Counted from the stretch's first letter, positions 1-7,613 are shown. The stretch: 10,988 nucleotides of DNA from Chloroflexota bacterium (GCA_005882055.1 VBGQ01000003.1:1-10988); one strand, 5' to 3'. Made by a program: numbers and translations. Notes: generated by a model not told the origin, from the letters alone.

Positions 1-1
1 C

Positions 2-1180
2 GATCTTGGCGTCGAGCTCCGCGAGGCGGGCCCGCAGTGGATCGCTGGTCGCATCCTCCGCTGAGCCTGCCGCATCGGCATCGTCGGAAGCGCTCCCGGC
101 ATCGTCTTCAACTGGGGTCTCCGCATCTGACCCATTGCGGTCGATGCCGAGCGCGCTCAGGCGCTCCTCGTGGGTGTCGGGCACGATGCTCGAGGTCTTC
201 CCCGCTCCGGCCGGTGCGGGATCGGTCTGCTCGGCTGGCGCGTCCTCGGCGGCGTCCTCGGTGACCTCCTCGGCCGCTGAAGCCTCTTCCGATGCAACCG
301 CTCCGGACGTGACCTCAGCAGCTTCGTCGGCAGTCGCGTCTTCGTCCGCAGCTGGCTCGGAGGTCGCCATCGGCTCCGTGCTCTGCTCGGTCTCCTGCTC
401 GGTCGCAGTGGACTCGTCGGCAGCCTCTGCGGTCGGAGCGGGAGCGGCTTCGGTCACCTCTGGCGCGGCCGCAGGCGGTGCGGCCGCAAGGGCGGTGGCT
501 GCAGCCACGATCGATGGCGGGCGGGGCATGCGCTTGGCTGCCGTACCGAACGCGGCAGGGTCGTTGATGTCATGGAGCTGCGCGAAGAAGCTGGTGAGCT
601 CCCGCTCATACTCCTGGATGCGGGCGTAGAGACTTTCGATCTCGGTGCCGCTGCGCTGCTCGTGGTCGCTGAGCTGTTGGGTGAGCAGCTGGCGGCGCGT
701 ATCGCGCCGGCGCTCGCCCTCTGCGGTGATTCGCTCCGTCTCCGCATTCACCCAGTCACCAATGGCCGCAATGTCGGCCTCGGATCGCTCGCGCAGCTGC
801 TCGCCCTGCTCGGCGGCGCGCGTTCGGAGCGACTCGACGGCCTCGTCAACCGACTGGCGCAGCGTGGAGACACTCGACTCGCGCTCACGCTCGGCCACCT
901 CGCGCATGGCGGTGACCAGGCTGGCGAGCAATGCGTTGTCGCCATCGTCGGTCGTTGGCTCGGCGGCGGCGGTCGGCGGCGTGGGGGCCGCCGCTCCGGC
1001 TACCGTGCTCTGGGCCGGCGCAGCGGTTTCCGCTGGCGAGTCCGATGCGGTCGTCATGTCGCCTGTCGGCGCGGAGGCCTCGGACGCGTCGGCGCCGGTG
1101 TCGGCCGGCTGCGAGGCGTCGGACTCCTCGTGCTGCGACCACGGAAGCCGGATGCCGGACTTGCGTGGGGTCGGGGTCAT
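2..1180 (-). CDS. Hypothetical coiled-coil, acidic Ala/Glu-rich protein (partial, C-terminus beyond left edge)
   Basis: I do not recognise a family. The frame is open for 393 codons from ATG 1180 to the left edge with no TTA, CTA or TCA triplet on the plus strand in register. The start has a strong Shine-Dalgarno (GGAGGGG, 10 bases upstream of ATG). Layout: a basic N-terminus with KSGIRLPWS (residues 7-15); an Ala/Thr/Asp-rich linker (20-80); a charged, heptad-like helical stretch rich in Glu, Arg and Gln (about 82-190); a conserved-looking block YERELTSFFAQL, then DINDPAAF and KRMPRPPS (191-223); and a long acidic Ala/Glu/Thr tail (about 235-380) that ends in LRARLAELDAKI. There is no signal peptide or membrane segment, so it is probably cytoplasmic. 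The long alanine- and serine-rich frames on the opposite strand are shadows of this gene. It is divergent from the mechanosensitive channel gene. A scaffold or cell-envelope-associated role is possible but unproven. Confidence 0.8.
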   Translation of the reverse strand, partial: MTPTPRKSGIRLPWSQHEESDASQPADTGADASEASAPTGDMTTASDSPAETAAPAQSTVAGAAAPTPPTAAAEPTTDDGDNALLASLVTAMREVAERERESSVSTLRQSVDEAVESLRTRAAEQGEQLRERSEADIAAIGDWVNAETERITAEGERRRDTRRQLLTQQLSDHEQRSGTEIESLYARIQEYERELTSFFAQLHDINDPAAFGTAAKRMPRPPSIVAAATALAAAPPAAAPEVTEAAPAPTAEAADESTATEQETEQSTEPMATSEPAADEDATADEAAEVTSGAVASEEASAAEEVTEDAAEDAPAEQTDPAPAGAGKTSSIVPDTHEERLSALGIDRNGSDAETPVEDDAGSASDDADAAGSAEDATSDPLRARLAELDAKI

Positions 1181-1227
1181 GGGTGAGTCACCCCTCCTGC
1201 AATGCGTGCCTGTTGGCGATGCGCACC

Positions 1228-1233
1228 ATCCTA
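1228..1233 (-). promoter_or_regulatory. Candidate -10 box (TAGGAT) for the coiled-coil gene
   Basis: TAGGAT on the minus strand lies 47 bases upstream of ATG 1180 and fits TANNNT. No convincing -35 hexamer sits 16-18 bases further upstream, so this rests on the -10 box and its place in a divergent spacer. Confidence 0.3.
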
Positions 1234-1262
1234 CCCCGATGCCTGGGCCGCTCCCGAGGCGA

Positions 1263-1281
1263 CGGAAGTACCCCCCTTCCG
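1263..1281. repeat. Inverted repeat CGGAAG/CTTCCG in the divergent spacer
   Basis: The arms CGGAAG (1263-1268) and CTTCCG (1276-1281) flank a 7-base loop. The repeat lies between two divergently transcribed genes and has no U-run on either strand, so an operator or transcript leader hairpin is more likely than a terminator. Confidence 0.35.
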
Positions 1282-1284
1282 ACC

Positions 1285-1299
1285 CGCGGTAGTACCGCG
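1285..1299. promoter_or_regulatory. Perfect palindrome CGCGGTA-G-TACCGCG, possible operator upstream of mscS
   Basis: Two 7-base arms flank one central G. The site ends 20 bases before the GTG of the channel gene and 8 bases before its putative -10 box, where a repressor or activator would act. No known regulator motif is recognised. Confidence 0.35.
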
Positions 1300-1307
1300 C
1301 GCATGGC

Positions 1308-1313
1308 TACCAT
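1308..1313 (+). promoter_or_regulatory. Candidate -10 box (TACCAT) for a leaderless mscS transcript
   Basis: TACCAT ends 6 bases before GTG 1320. With TANNNT boxes this spacing places transcription initiation at or next to the start codon, which would explain why no Shine-Dalgarno precedes it. The GTG choice and leaderless initiation are inferences. Confidence 0.35.
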
Positions 1314-1319
1314 CTGCGC

Positions 1320-2243
1320 GTGAGCAAGCTGCTTTCCGCCCTCGGGATCAATGCCGGCTGGCAAGGTCCGGCGACGATCCTGCTGATCGGGATCGTTGCC
1401 CTGATCGCCTGGTACGCGCTTCGTATCGGAGCCGGCCAGGTCGCGCGCCGACTCCTGGCGCGGCAGCCGCAGGAAGCCGACACGGTCCTGCCCCAGGTTG
1501 AGCTGGAGCGCAGGGTGCGGACGCTCGAGCGAACCGCGGTGCGAACCGGCGGCGTGGTGATCGTGATCGTGGCGGTGCTCATGGCGCTCTCGTCCGGCTT
1601 CGACGTCGACATCGGTCCGGCCGTCGCGGGCCTCGGAATCGTGGGCATCGCCGTCGGATTCGGGGCCCAGACGCTGATCCGCGACTGGCTGGCGGGCATC
1701 TTCGTGGTGCTCGAGAACCAGTACAACCAGGGCGACGTGGTGCGCATCGCCGGGGTCTCCGGTGTGGTCGAGGACTTCAGCCTGCGTCGGACGATGCTGC
1801 GCGACCTCGACGGAACGGTGCATACCGTTCCCAACGGGCAGATCACCGTGGCCAGCAACCTGACGCGAGTCTGGGCCCGCGTCAACATCGACATCCCGGT
1901 CGCCTATGACACCGATCTCGACCTCGCGACGCAGGTCATCAACGAGGTTGGTGCCCAGCTCCACGCCGATCCGGATTGGGCCGGGCGCCTGCTCGAGGCC
2001 CCGACCGTGGTACGGGTCGGCCACTTCGGGGACACCGGGGTCTCGCTCAAGGTCCTGGGCCAGGTCCCCGCGGCGGAGCAATGGGCGGTTGCGGGCGAGC
2101 TGCGCAAGCGGATGCTGACCGCATTCGCGGACCGCGGGATCAAGATCCCAACGGCTCCGCGGGTGATGGTGACGGGAAGCGCCGCGACGTCCTCGAGCGC
2201 GACGGATGCAGGTTCTGCGGCAGGGTCCGCCGCAGACCCAAAC
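1320..2243 (+). CDS. mscS: MscS-family small-conductance mechanosensitive ion channel (expected 3' stop missing)
   Basis: This inner-membrane channel opens under membrane tension and releases solutes on hypo-osmotic shock. From GTG 1320 the product shows a short periplasmic N-terminus, TM1 (about 18-36), TM2 (about 76-93) and the pore-lining TM3 (about 97-131) with GLGIVGIAVGFGAQ and LIRDWLAGIF. The MscS beta domain follows (GDVVRIAGVSGVVEDFSLRRT, residues 138-158; VPNGQI, 170-175), and the C-terminal alpha/beta domain ends near IPTAPRVMVTG (276-286). The family match ends near base 2168, and an Ala/Ser/Thr-rich tail continues to about 2243. I cut the gene there because downstream sequence is antisense to conserved clpX, but no stop is present: the frame stays open to 3512 (730 codons). 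The 3' coordinate is therefore an estimate. A frameshift, a small deletion or a true overlap with clpX would explain it. Confidence 0.8.
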
Positions 2244-2246
2244 GTC

Positions 2247-3479
<1,233 letters not shown>

Positions 3480-3524
3480 GAGCCTGCTTGGTTCACCTCG
3501 CGCCGTCCGTGAATCGGCCCGGGC

Positions 3525-3530
3525 AGGATA
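3525..3530 (-). promoter_or_regulatory. Candidate internal -10 box (TATCCT) upstream of clpX
   Basis: TATCCT on the minus strand lies 45 bases upstream of the clpX ATG inside the 134-bp clpP-clpX spacer. The spacer is long for a purely co-translated pair, so clpX may have a promoter of its own. No clear -35 is seen. I found no CIRCE repeat (HrcA site) and no CtsR-type operator here. Confidence 0.3.
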
Positions 3531-3613
3531 GCACGGCCCTCTGCGCGCTCCCCCTCCGCGGCACTTCTCTGTCGCCCAGGCGCACCAGCGGTCCGGCCGC
3601 GGCGCGCACCTTC

Positions 3614-4291
3614 CTAGCGCTTGGCCGGAGCGGGTGCCTTGTCTGCCTGCACGGCCTCGTCGGCGGTCGGGACGGTGCCACCCGCCTCCTTGGTGAGGCT
3701 GATGAGCGACTCGCCGCGGCCCTCGAAGATGTCGTCGATGAGGCCGTAGTCCTTGGCCTCCTGCGCGCTCATGAAGTAGTCGCGCTCCGAGTCGCGCTTC
3801 ACCTTGTCGTACTCCTGTCCAGTATGGCTGGCCAGGATCTGCATCAGCCGCTCGGTAAGGTTGAGCATCTCGCGCACCTGGATCTCGACGTCCGGGGTGT
3901 TGCCGCGGACGCCGCCCGAGCCCTGGTGGACCATGACCCGGCTGTTTGGCAGCGCGTAGCGCTTCCCCTTGGCGCCGGCGGCCAGCAGGACGGCTCCCAT
4001 GCTGGCTGCCTGACCGATGCAGATGGTGCTCACCGGGGCCTTCATGTACTGCATCGTGTCGTAGATCGCCAGGCCGCTGGTCACGACCCCGCCGGGCGAG
4101 TTGATGTACAGGCTGATGTCCTTGTCGGGGTCCTCGCTCTCGAGGAAGAGGAGCTGGGCGATGACGAGGTTCGCGACGTGATCCTCGATCGGCTCACCCA
4201 GGAAGATGATCCGTTCCTTGAGCAGGCGCGAGTAGATGTCGAAGGCGCGCTCCCCGCGCGCGCTGCTCTCGATGACCATCGGGACGAGCAT
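3614..4291 (-). CDS. clpP: ATP-dependent Clp protease proteolytic subunit ClpP
   Basis: This serine peptidase forms the tetradecameric chamber that degrades substrates fed by ClpX. The catalytic triad is visible at Ser97 (GQAASMGA), His122 (VMVHQGSGG) and Asp171 (ERDYFMSAQEA), the same spacing as in E. coli ClpP. The oligomerisation and substrate-binding strand ISLYINSPGG is at 59-68. I chose ATG 4291 (MLVPMVIESS) because it matches the usual mature N-terminus and has GGAG 10 bases upstream; the frame can be opened to 4360, but that reads inside the end of tig. ATG 4279 (MVIESS) is a possible later start. The product has 225 residues. After the core there is a poorly conserved tail rich in Ala, Pro and Lys (about 203-225). 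The residue after HQ is Gly rather than the Pro of E. coli ClpP. It starts 7 bases after the tig stop, so it is almost certainly co-transcribed with tig. Confidence 0.96.
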   Translation of the reverse strand: MLVPMVIESSARGERAFDIYSRLLKERIIFLGEPIEDHVANLVIAQLLFLESEDPDKDISLYINSPGGVVTSGLAIYDTMQYMKAPVSTICIGQAASMGAVLLAAGAKGKRYALPNSRVMVHQGSGGVRGNTPDVEIQVREMLNLTERLMQILASHTGQEYDKVKRDSERDYFMSAQEAKDYGLIDDIFEGRGESLISLTKEAGGTVPTADEAVQADKAPAPAKR

Positions 4292-4298
4292 CGTGTGG

Positions 4299-5645
4299 TT
4301 ACTCCGATCCGGTGCTGGCGGGTGATGCAGAAGCGGTGGCGACAGGGCCATCGGTCCCAAGTTTGCGGTTGATGAGATGTTCGACGAGCTTCTGGTTGCG
4401 CAGCGTCATGCGCAGGTATGAGCGGCCGCGTCGGGAGCCAAGATACTCGCGCAGCTTGGGCTCGTCCCCGTAGCGTGACAGCTGATCGGCGGCCTCGGCA
4501 TCGATCTCCGCATCGGTGGCGTCGATCCCCTCCCGCTCGGCGATGGCGGACAGCACGAGCAGCGTCTTCACGCGCCGGGACGCCGGGTCGCGCAGCTCTG
4601 CCAGGAGCTCCTCGGGGCTCTGTTTCGCAAGGGCGAGGTACTGATCCAAACCGATGCGCTGCTGCGCGAGGCGCGCGCGCAGCTCGTCACGCATGATCTC
4701 GACCTCGTTGGCGATCATCACCTCGGGCAATTCGACGCTCGAGTTGGCTGTGGCGTAGTCGATGATGCGGTCGCCGAACAGGTGCCGGGCTTCGGCCTCG
4801 CCGCGCTTCTCGAGGGCATCGCGGATCTCCGCCCGCAACGCCTCCAGGCTCTCCACCTCGCCAACCGCCTTGGCGAACTCGTCGTCGAGCTGGGGGAGGA
4901 TCCGCTCTCGCAGGTCGAGGAGCTCCACCTCGAAGTGCGCCAGCTTGCCGCGTACCTCCTCGACCCGATAGTCGTCCGGGAACGTGACGTCGAATTCCTT
5001 CGCCTCGCCGATGCCCATCCCGACCAGCTGTTCCTCCCAGCCCGCGATCATGCGTCCCTCGCCGATGACCAGGGGGAGCCGGTCCGCCGAGCCTCCCTCG
5101 AACGGCTTGCCGTCGATCGTCCCCGTGAACTTGACAGCGGCGACGTCGCCGTCCTGGGCCGCTCGTCCGTCGATGGGTCGTAGCGTGGCCTGTCCCTCGC
5201 GCATCTCGGTGAGGACGGCGTCGACGTCGTCATCGGTCACCGGCTTGCGCTCGATGTCGAACGCGTAGTCGTAGTAATCGCCCAGGGCCACCTCCGGCCG
5301 CACCGATACCGTCGCGGTGAATGTCACAGGGCTCCCCTCGGTCACCTGGCCGGCCTCGATCTGGACGTCCGGCTGGTCGATGGGGATCAGGTCGGTCTGG
5401 TCCAACGCGGCGTCGTAGGAGGCGGCGACCAGGTGATCGATGGCTTCGGCCACGACCGAGGCGCGGCCGGCGTATCGGTCGATCAGGTGGCGCGGCGCCT
5501 TTCCCGGCCGGAAGCCGGGGACACGGGTGCGCTCCGCCAGGTGGCTATACGCGGTCGCGAAGTGGCGGTCGACCTCCGGTGACGGGACCTCGATCTCGAG
5601 GGCGACCCTCGAGCCGGGCTCGGGGCGGGTGGAGACGGTGACCAA
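4299..5645 (-). CDS. tig: Trigger factor (ribosome-associated chaperone, peptidyl-prolyl isomerase)
   Basis: Trigger factor binds the ribosome exit tunnel and shields nascent chains. The 448-residue product shows the ribosome-binding signature GFRPGKAP (about residues 44-51), an FKBP-type PPIase domain (about 163-240; DGDVAAVKFTGTIDGKPFEGG and LPLVIGEGRMIAGWEEQLVGM), and a helical C-terminal chaperone domain ending in an Ser/Ala/Thr-rich tail. I chose TTG at 5645 because AGGAG lies 5 bases upstream and it gives the expected N-terminus (VTVSTRPEPGSRVALEIEV). The frame extends to an ATG at 5705, but that part lies inside tRNA-Leu and cannot be coding. The order tig, clpP, clpX is widely conserved, and the 7-base gap to clpP indicates an operon. 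Confidence 0.95.
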   Translation of the reverse strand: MVTVSTRPEPGSRVALEIEVPSPEVDRHFATAYSHLAERTRVPGFRPGKAPRHLIDRYAGRASVVAEAIDHLVAASYDAALDQTDLIPIDQPDVQIEAGQVTEGSPVTFTATVSVRPEVALGDYYDYAFDIERKPVTDDDVDAVLTEMREGQATLRPIDGRAAQDGDVAAVKFTGTIDGKPFEGGSADRLPLVIGEGRMIAGWEEQLVGMGIGEAKEFDVTFPDDYRVEEVRGKLAHFEVELLDLRERILPQLDDEFAKAVGEVESLEALRAEIRDALEKRGEAEARHLFGDRIIDYATANSSVELPEVMIANEVEIMRDELRARLAQQRIGLDQYLALAKQSPEELLAELRDPASRRVKTLLVLSAIAEREGIDATDAEIDAEAADQLSRYGDEPKLREYLGSRRGRSYLRMTLRNQKLVEHLINRKLGTDGPVATASASPASTGSE

Positions 5646-5650
5646 ATCAG

Positions 5651-5655
5651 CTCCT
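5651..5655 (-). promoter_or_regulatory. Shine-Dalgarno (AGGAG) fixing the TTG start of tig
   Basis: AGGAG on the minus strand is 5 bases from TTG 5645 and 8 bases from the encoded CCA end of tRNA-Leu. It rules out the longer upstream ATG, so tig would be translated from a message whose 5' end may be set by tRNA 3' processing. Confidence 0.75.
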
Positions 5656-5663
5656 GATGATGG

Positions 5664-5747
5664 TGGTGGGCGAGGCGAGACTCGAACTCGCACGTCTTTC
5701 GACACCGGCTCCTAAGGCCGGCGCGTCTGCCGTTCCGCCACTCGCCC
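5664..5747 (-). tRNA. tRNA-Leu (anticodon UAG)
   Basis: This is an 84-nt class II tRNA read on the minus strand. Acceptor GGGCGAG pairs with CTCGCCC; anticodon stem CCGGC/GCCGG holds loop CTTAGGA with anticodon TAG (plus positions 5712-5714). A long variable arm (TGTCGAAAGACGT) is typical of leucine tRNA. T-arm is GCGAG-TTCGAGT-CTCGC, discriminator A, and CCA is encoded. It sits between a DUF3618-like gene (27 bases upstream) and tig (18 bases downstream) on the same strand. Confidence 0.97.
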
Positions 5748-5771
5748 GGAGGGCCGGCGGCGCGTGCCGGG

Positions 5772-5801
5772 AGTCTACCGCCCTGCGTCGCCTCGTGACG
5801 A
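5772..5801 (-). promoter_or_regulatory. Candidate promoter for tRNA-Leu and tig-clpP-clpX
   Basis: On the minus strand TCGTCA (-35, 4 of 6 matches) and TAGACT (-10, 4 of 6, fits TANNNT) are 18 bases apart. The -10 overlaps the TAG stop of the upstream DUF3618-like gene and lies 24 bases before the tRNA 5' end. A start about 7 bases after the box would leave a short tRNA leader. Confidence 0.4.
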
Positions 5802-6425
5802 CCAGCCGGAATACCCCTCGGTGTCCTTGTCGCGCCTGGGCTTAGGCGCGGGCTTGCCGTTGGCCGGGTGGGCCGGCGCGAGCTCGGCGGCGGCTTCCAT
5901 CGGCTGATCACCACTCAGGAAACGCTCGATGGCGCGACGCGCAAGGGCGGCAGAGATGAGCGTGGCGGCTGCTTCGAATGCCTTCCAGGCCGTGCGACCT
6001 GGACCCGGCGGCCCCTCCGCCATCTCCTTGGCGAGCTGGCGTGCTCGCTTCTTGTCAGTGGGATTGGTACGCCAGCGCTGGAGCTCTCCTGCGAGCGTCT
6101 GACGCGCCTCGTCGGCCCTCGGGCCGACCGCCTCGCTCGCGGCGTCGACCCATCGCTGCAGCGCCTTGGGGAGCACGTCGTAGGCCTGCTCCGTACGGGT
6201 TGGAGCGAGATGGCGCCGTGCGGCACGGACCAGGCGGATCGGACCACCCACGGCGAGGAACACGGCGCCGGCGGCCAGGCCCCCAACCAGCACGGGGTTC
6301 TCGCGGATCTTGGCCCGGATGTCCAGGGCACGCCGCACGCGGGCCTGCAGCTGTTGCGCGGTGCGATCCACCTCGGCGCGCTGCGCGTCGACCTCTACTC
6401 GCGTCTCAGCAAGCGTTTCGCCCAT
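5775..6425 (-). CDS. DUF3618-like membrane-associated protein
   Basis: The product has 216 residues. The first 40 residues are a charged helix (ETRVEVDAQRAEVDRTAQQL, then arginine-rich), followed by a hydrophobic segment at about 45-62 (PVLVGGLAAGAVFLAVGG) and a long basic C-terminal part with a second hydrophobic helix (about 148-163). A short TR-x-E-type helix followed by one membrane span resembles DUF3618, which in high-GC bacteria often sits next to a Holin-X gene, as here. I chose ATG 6425 for its AGGAGG 7 bases upstream; longer starts read back through the neighbouring gene. It overlaps the end of the Holin-X gene by 31 bp, so the two are probably translated from one message. No enzymatic motif is visible. 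The biological role of such pairs is not established; an envelope or stress role is a guess. Confidence 0.8.
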   Translation of the reverse strand: MGETLAETRVEVDAQRAEVDRTAQQLQARVRRALDIRAKIRENPVLVGGLAAGAVFLAVGGPIRLVRAARRHLAPTRTEQAYDVLPKALQRWVDAASEAVGPRADEARQTLAGELQRWRTNPTDKKRARQLAKEMAEGPPGPGRTAWKAFEAAATLISAALARRAIERFLSGDQPMEAAAELAPAHPANGKPAPKPRRDKDTEGYSGWSSRGDAGR

Positions 6426-6799
6426 GCCACGTCCTCCTGTACCGAAGCTCGTGTCTCCGGAAGGGTGAATCGGTCCTTGGCCGAGAGCAGCCGCCGGACT
6501 CCCAGGTAGCCCAGCAGCCCGGCCAGGGCGACAAAGATCAGCACAAAGACCAGCGCGCTCGCCCACAGCGGAATCAGGAGTGCCAGCAGCGCGACCAGCA
6601 CCACGACCAGGGCAATCAGGAACAGGAGCGCAAAGACCAGCGCGATGCCCAAGAAGACGGCACCCCGCCCGACGCCGCTGACGCCCTCGCCGACCTCCTG
6701 GCGGGCGCTCGTGATCTCCATGCGCACGAGACCGATCACGCCCCGCACCAGCTCCCGTGCCAGCCCGACGATGCTCTCTCGCCCGGCATCGTTGGTCAT
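6395..6799 (-). CDS. Phage holin family protein (Holin-X / DUF1469-like), small membrane protein
   Basis: The product has 134 residues with an amphipathic N-terminus (GLARELVRGVIGLVRMEI), two long hydrophobic segments (about 46-75 and 78-100) and a short basic tail containing LPETRASVQEDVAWAKRLL (113-131). That tail matches the pattern usual in the Putative Actinobacterial Holin-X (DUF1469) family. Despite the family name there is no prophage context here, and these chromosomal proteins are not known to be lytic. ATG 6799 is chosen for AGGAG 5 bases upstream; the frame is open further to 6952, but that reads into the divergent promoter region and the neighbouring DUF3105 gene. It is first of a two-gene unit with the DUF3618-like gene. 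Confidence 0.82.
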   Translation of the reverse strand: MTNDAGRESIVGLARELVRGVIGLVRMEITSARQEVGEGVSGVGRGAVFLGIALVFALLFLIALVVVLVALLALLIPLWASALVFVLIFVALAGLLGYLGVRRLLSAKDRFTLPETRASVQEDVAWAKRLLRRE

Positions 6800-6831
6800 G
6801 AGATCTCCTGTTGGGGATGAAACGGTGGCCG

Positions 6832-6837
6832 ATTCTA
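6832..6837 (-). promoter_or_regulatory. Candidate -10 box (TAGAAT) for the Holin-X/DUF3618 unit
   Basis: TAGAAT on the minus strand matches the sigma-70 -10 consensus at 5 of 6 positions and lies 32 bases upstream of ATG 6799, giving a leader of about 25 bases that includes the Shine-Dalgarno. A TTGCAC hexamer precedes it, but only 12 bases away, too close for a standard -35. Confidence 0.5.
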
Positions 6838-6897
6838 CCAGCGGGATTCGTGCAAGCCCGGGACCAAGGGGTACCGGACGCCGGGTTCCCACTCCTC

Positions 6898-6903
6898 TAG
6901 ACT
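6898..6903 (+). promoter_or_regulatory. Candidate -10 box (TAGACT) for the DUF3105 gene
   Basis: TAGACT ends 9 bases before ATG 6913, consistent with a leaderless or nearly leaderless message; no Shine-Dalgarno precedes this ATG. The same hexamer serves as the putative -10 in front of tRNA-Leu on the other strand. Confidence 0.4.
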
Positions 6904-6912
6904 TGCGCGCCG

Positions 6913-7554
6913 ATGGCGAAGCGGCGCACCTCCCAGGTCCAACGTCGACCACGCGCCAGCGAGCAGGCCATGACCCGACGCGTGGGCACCGCGCGACGTG
7001 CCCGGCTCGACTGGCGGATCGTGGCGCTGGCTGGCGCCATCGTGGTGGCCATCGCCGTGGTCGCGGTCGCCTTCGTCATCGCAGCTCCCAACCAGAAATA
7101 TGAGGGCATCCTGGAGCCCAACGGCGGCGGGCAGCACGTGGCAGTAGGCACCATGCCTAACTACAACTCAACGCCCGCAACCTCGGGTCCGCACTGGAAC
7201 CAGCCGGGAATTGCGCCGATGAACTGGGGCGTGTACACCAGCGCCGTTCCCGAACCCGCGGCGGTCCACAACCTTGAGCACGGCGGGATCGTGATCTGGT
7301 ATCAGGCATCGAAGCTCTCGGCGGACCAGGTCGCGACGCTCACCAACCTCGTCAATGCGCAGGTGCAGACCTCGCAGTTCAAGTTCATCCTCTCGCCGTG
7401 GACCGGTAAGGACTTCGGCCATCCCATCGCGGTGACCGCCTGGCGCTACCTGCTCTACCTCGACACCGCCGATACCGACGGCATCCACACCTTCGCCGAC
7501 CTGCACTACGGCAAGTCACCCGAGCCACTCGGGGGACCTGCGCAACCGGCCTAA
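6913..7554 (+). CDS. DUF3105 domain protein, membrane-anchored
   Basis: The product has 213 residues. A very basic cytoplasmic N-terminus (1-34) precedes one transmembrane segment (about 35-57), which places the rest outside the membrane. The DUF3105 domain shows its two hallmark motifs: TSGPHW (90-95) and VHNLEHGGIVIWY (118-130). The conserved histidines and glutamate (His94, His119, Glu122, His123) look like a metal or cofactor site, but no activity is established for the family. The start at 6913 is supported by the basic anchor region and the nearby TAGACT box; ATG 6970 (residue 20) is an alternative, with no strong Shine-Dalgarno for either. It is divergent from the Holin-X unit and monocistronic by spacing, with tRNA-Lys following 65 bases later. 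I see no terminator hairpin with a U-run after it. Confidence 0.88.
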   Translation: MAKRRTSQVQRRPRASEQAMTRRVGTARRARLDWRIVALAGAIVVAIAVVAVAFVIAAPNQKYEGILEPNGGGQHVAVGTMPNYNSTPATSGPHWNQPGIAPMNWGVYTSAVPEPAAVHNLEHGGIVIWYQASKLSADQVATLTNLVNAQVQTSQFKFILSPWTGKDFGHPIAVTAWRYLLYLDTADTDGIHTFADLHYGKSPEPLGGPAQPA

Positions 7555-7584
7555 TCGGCTCCCGGGCGAGCAAGCCCATCTCGG

Positions 7585-7613
7585 TTGACGCTCCAGGCGG
7601 GCTCGGTCATCAT
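7585..7613 (+). promoter_or_regulatory. Candidate promoter for tRNA-Lys
   Basis: TTGACG (7585-7590, 5 of 6 to the -35 consensus) is followed after 17 bases by CATCAT (7608-7613, 4 of 6 to the -10). Transcription would start about 7 bases later, essentially at the mature tRNA 5' end (7620). Confidence 0.5.

Noticed and set aside
6..629. Serine/alanine-rich plus-strand frame of 207 codons, and the later plus-strand frames at 572-1186 and 645-1292
   Set aside because: They are complementary to the minus-strand coiled-coil gene, which has a strong Shine-Dalgarno and protein-like composition; the plus frames have no RBS and only reflect GAG/GCC-rich codons read backwards.
1188..2246. Minus-strand continuation of clpX as a 350-residue C-terminal extension rich in Arg, Asp and His
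   Set aside because: It is antisense to the MscS channel core, which is unmistakable; no ClpX family member is known to me with such an extension.
3480..3613. CIRCE (HrcA) or CtsR operator near clpP and clpX
   Set aside because: No TTAGCACTC/GAGTGCTAA dyad or CtsR heptad repeat is present here or just upstream of tig.
3488..4372. Plus-strand frame of 294 codons opposite clpP
   Set aside because: It mirrors clpP codons; clpP has its full catalytic triad and operon context.
5646..5705. Extended trigger factor N-terminus from ATG 5705
   Set aside because: The added codons lie within tRNA-Leu, and the TTG at 5645 has a well-placed AGGAG and gives the normal N-terminus.
6395..6799. Prophage lysis module suggested by the holin family name
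   Set aside because: No endolysin, capsid, integrase or other phage gene is present; Holin-X proteins are common chromosomal membrane proteins in high-GC bacteria.
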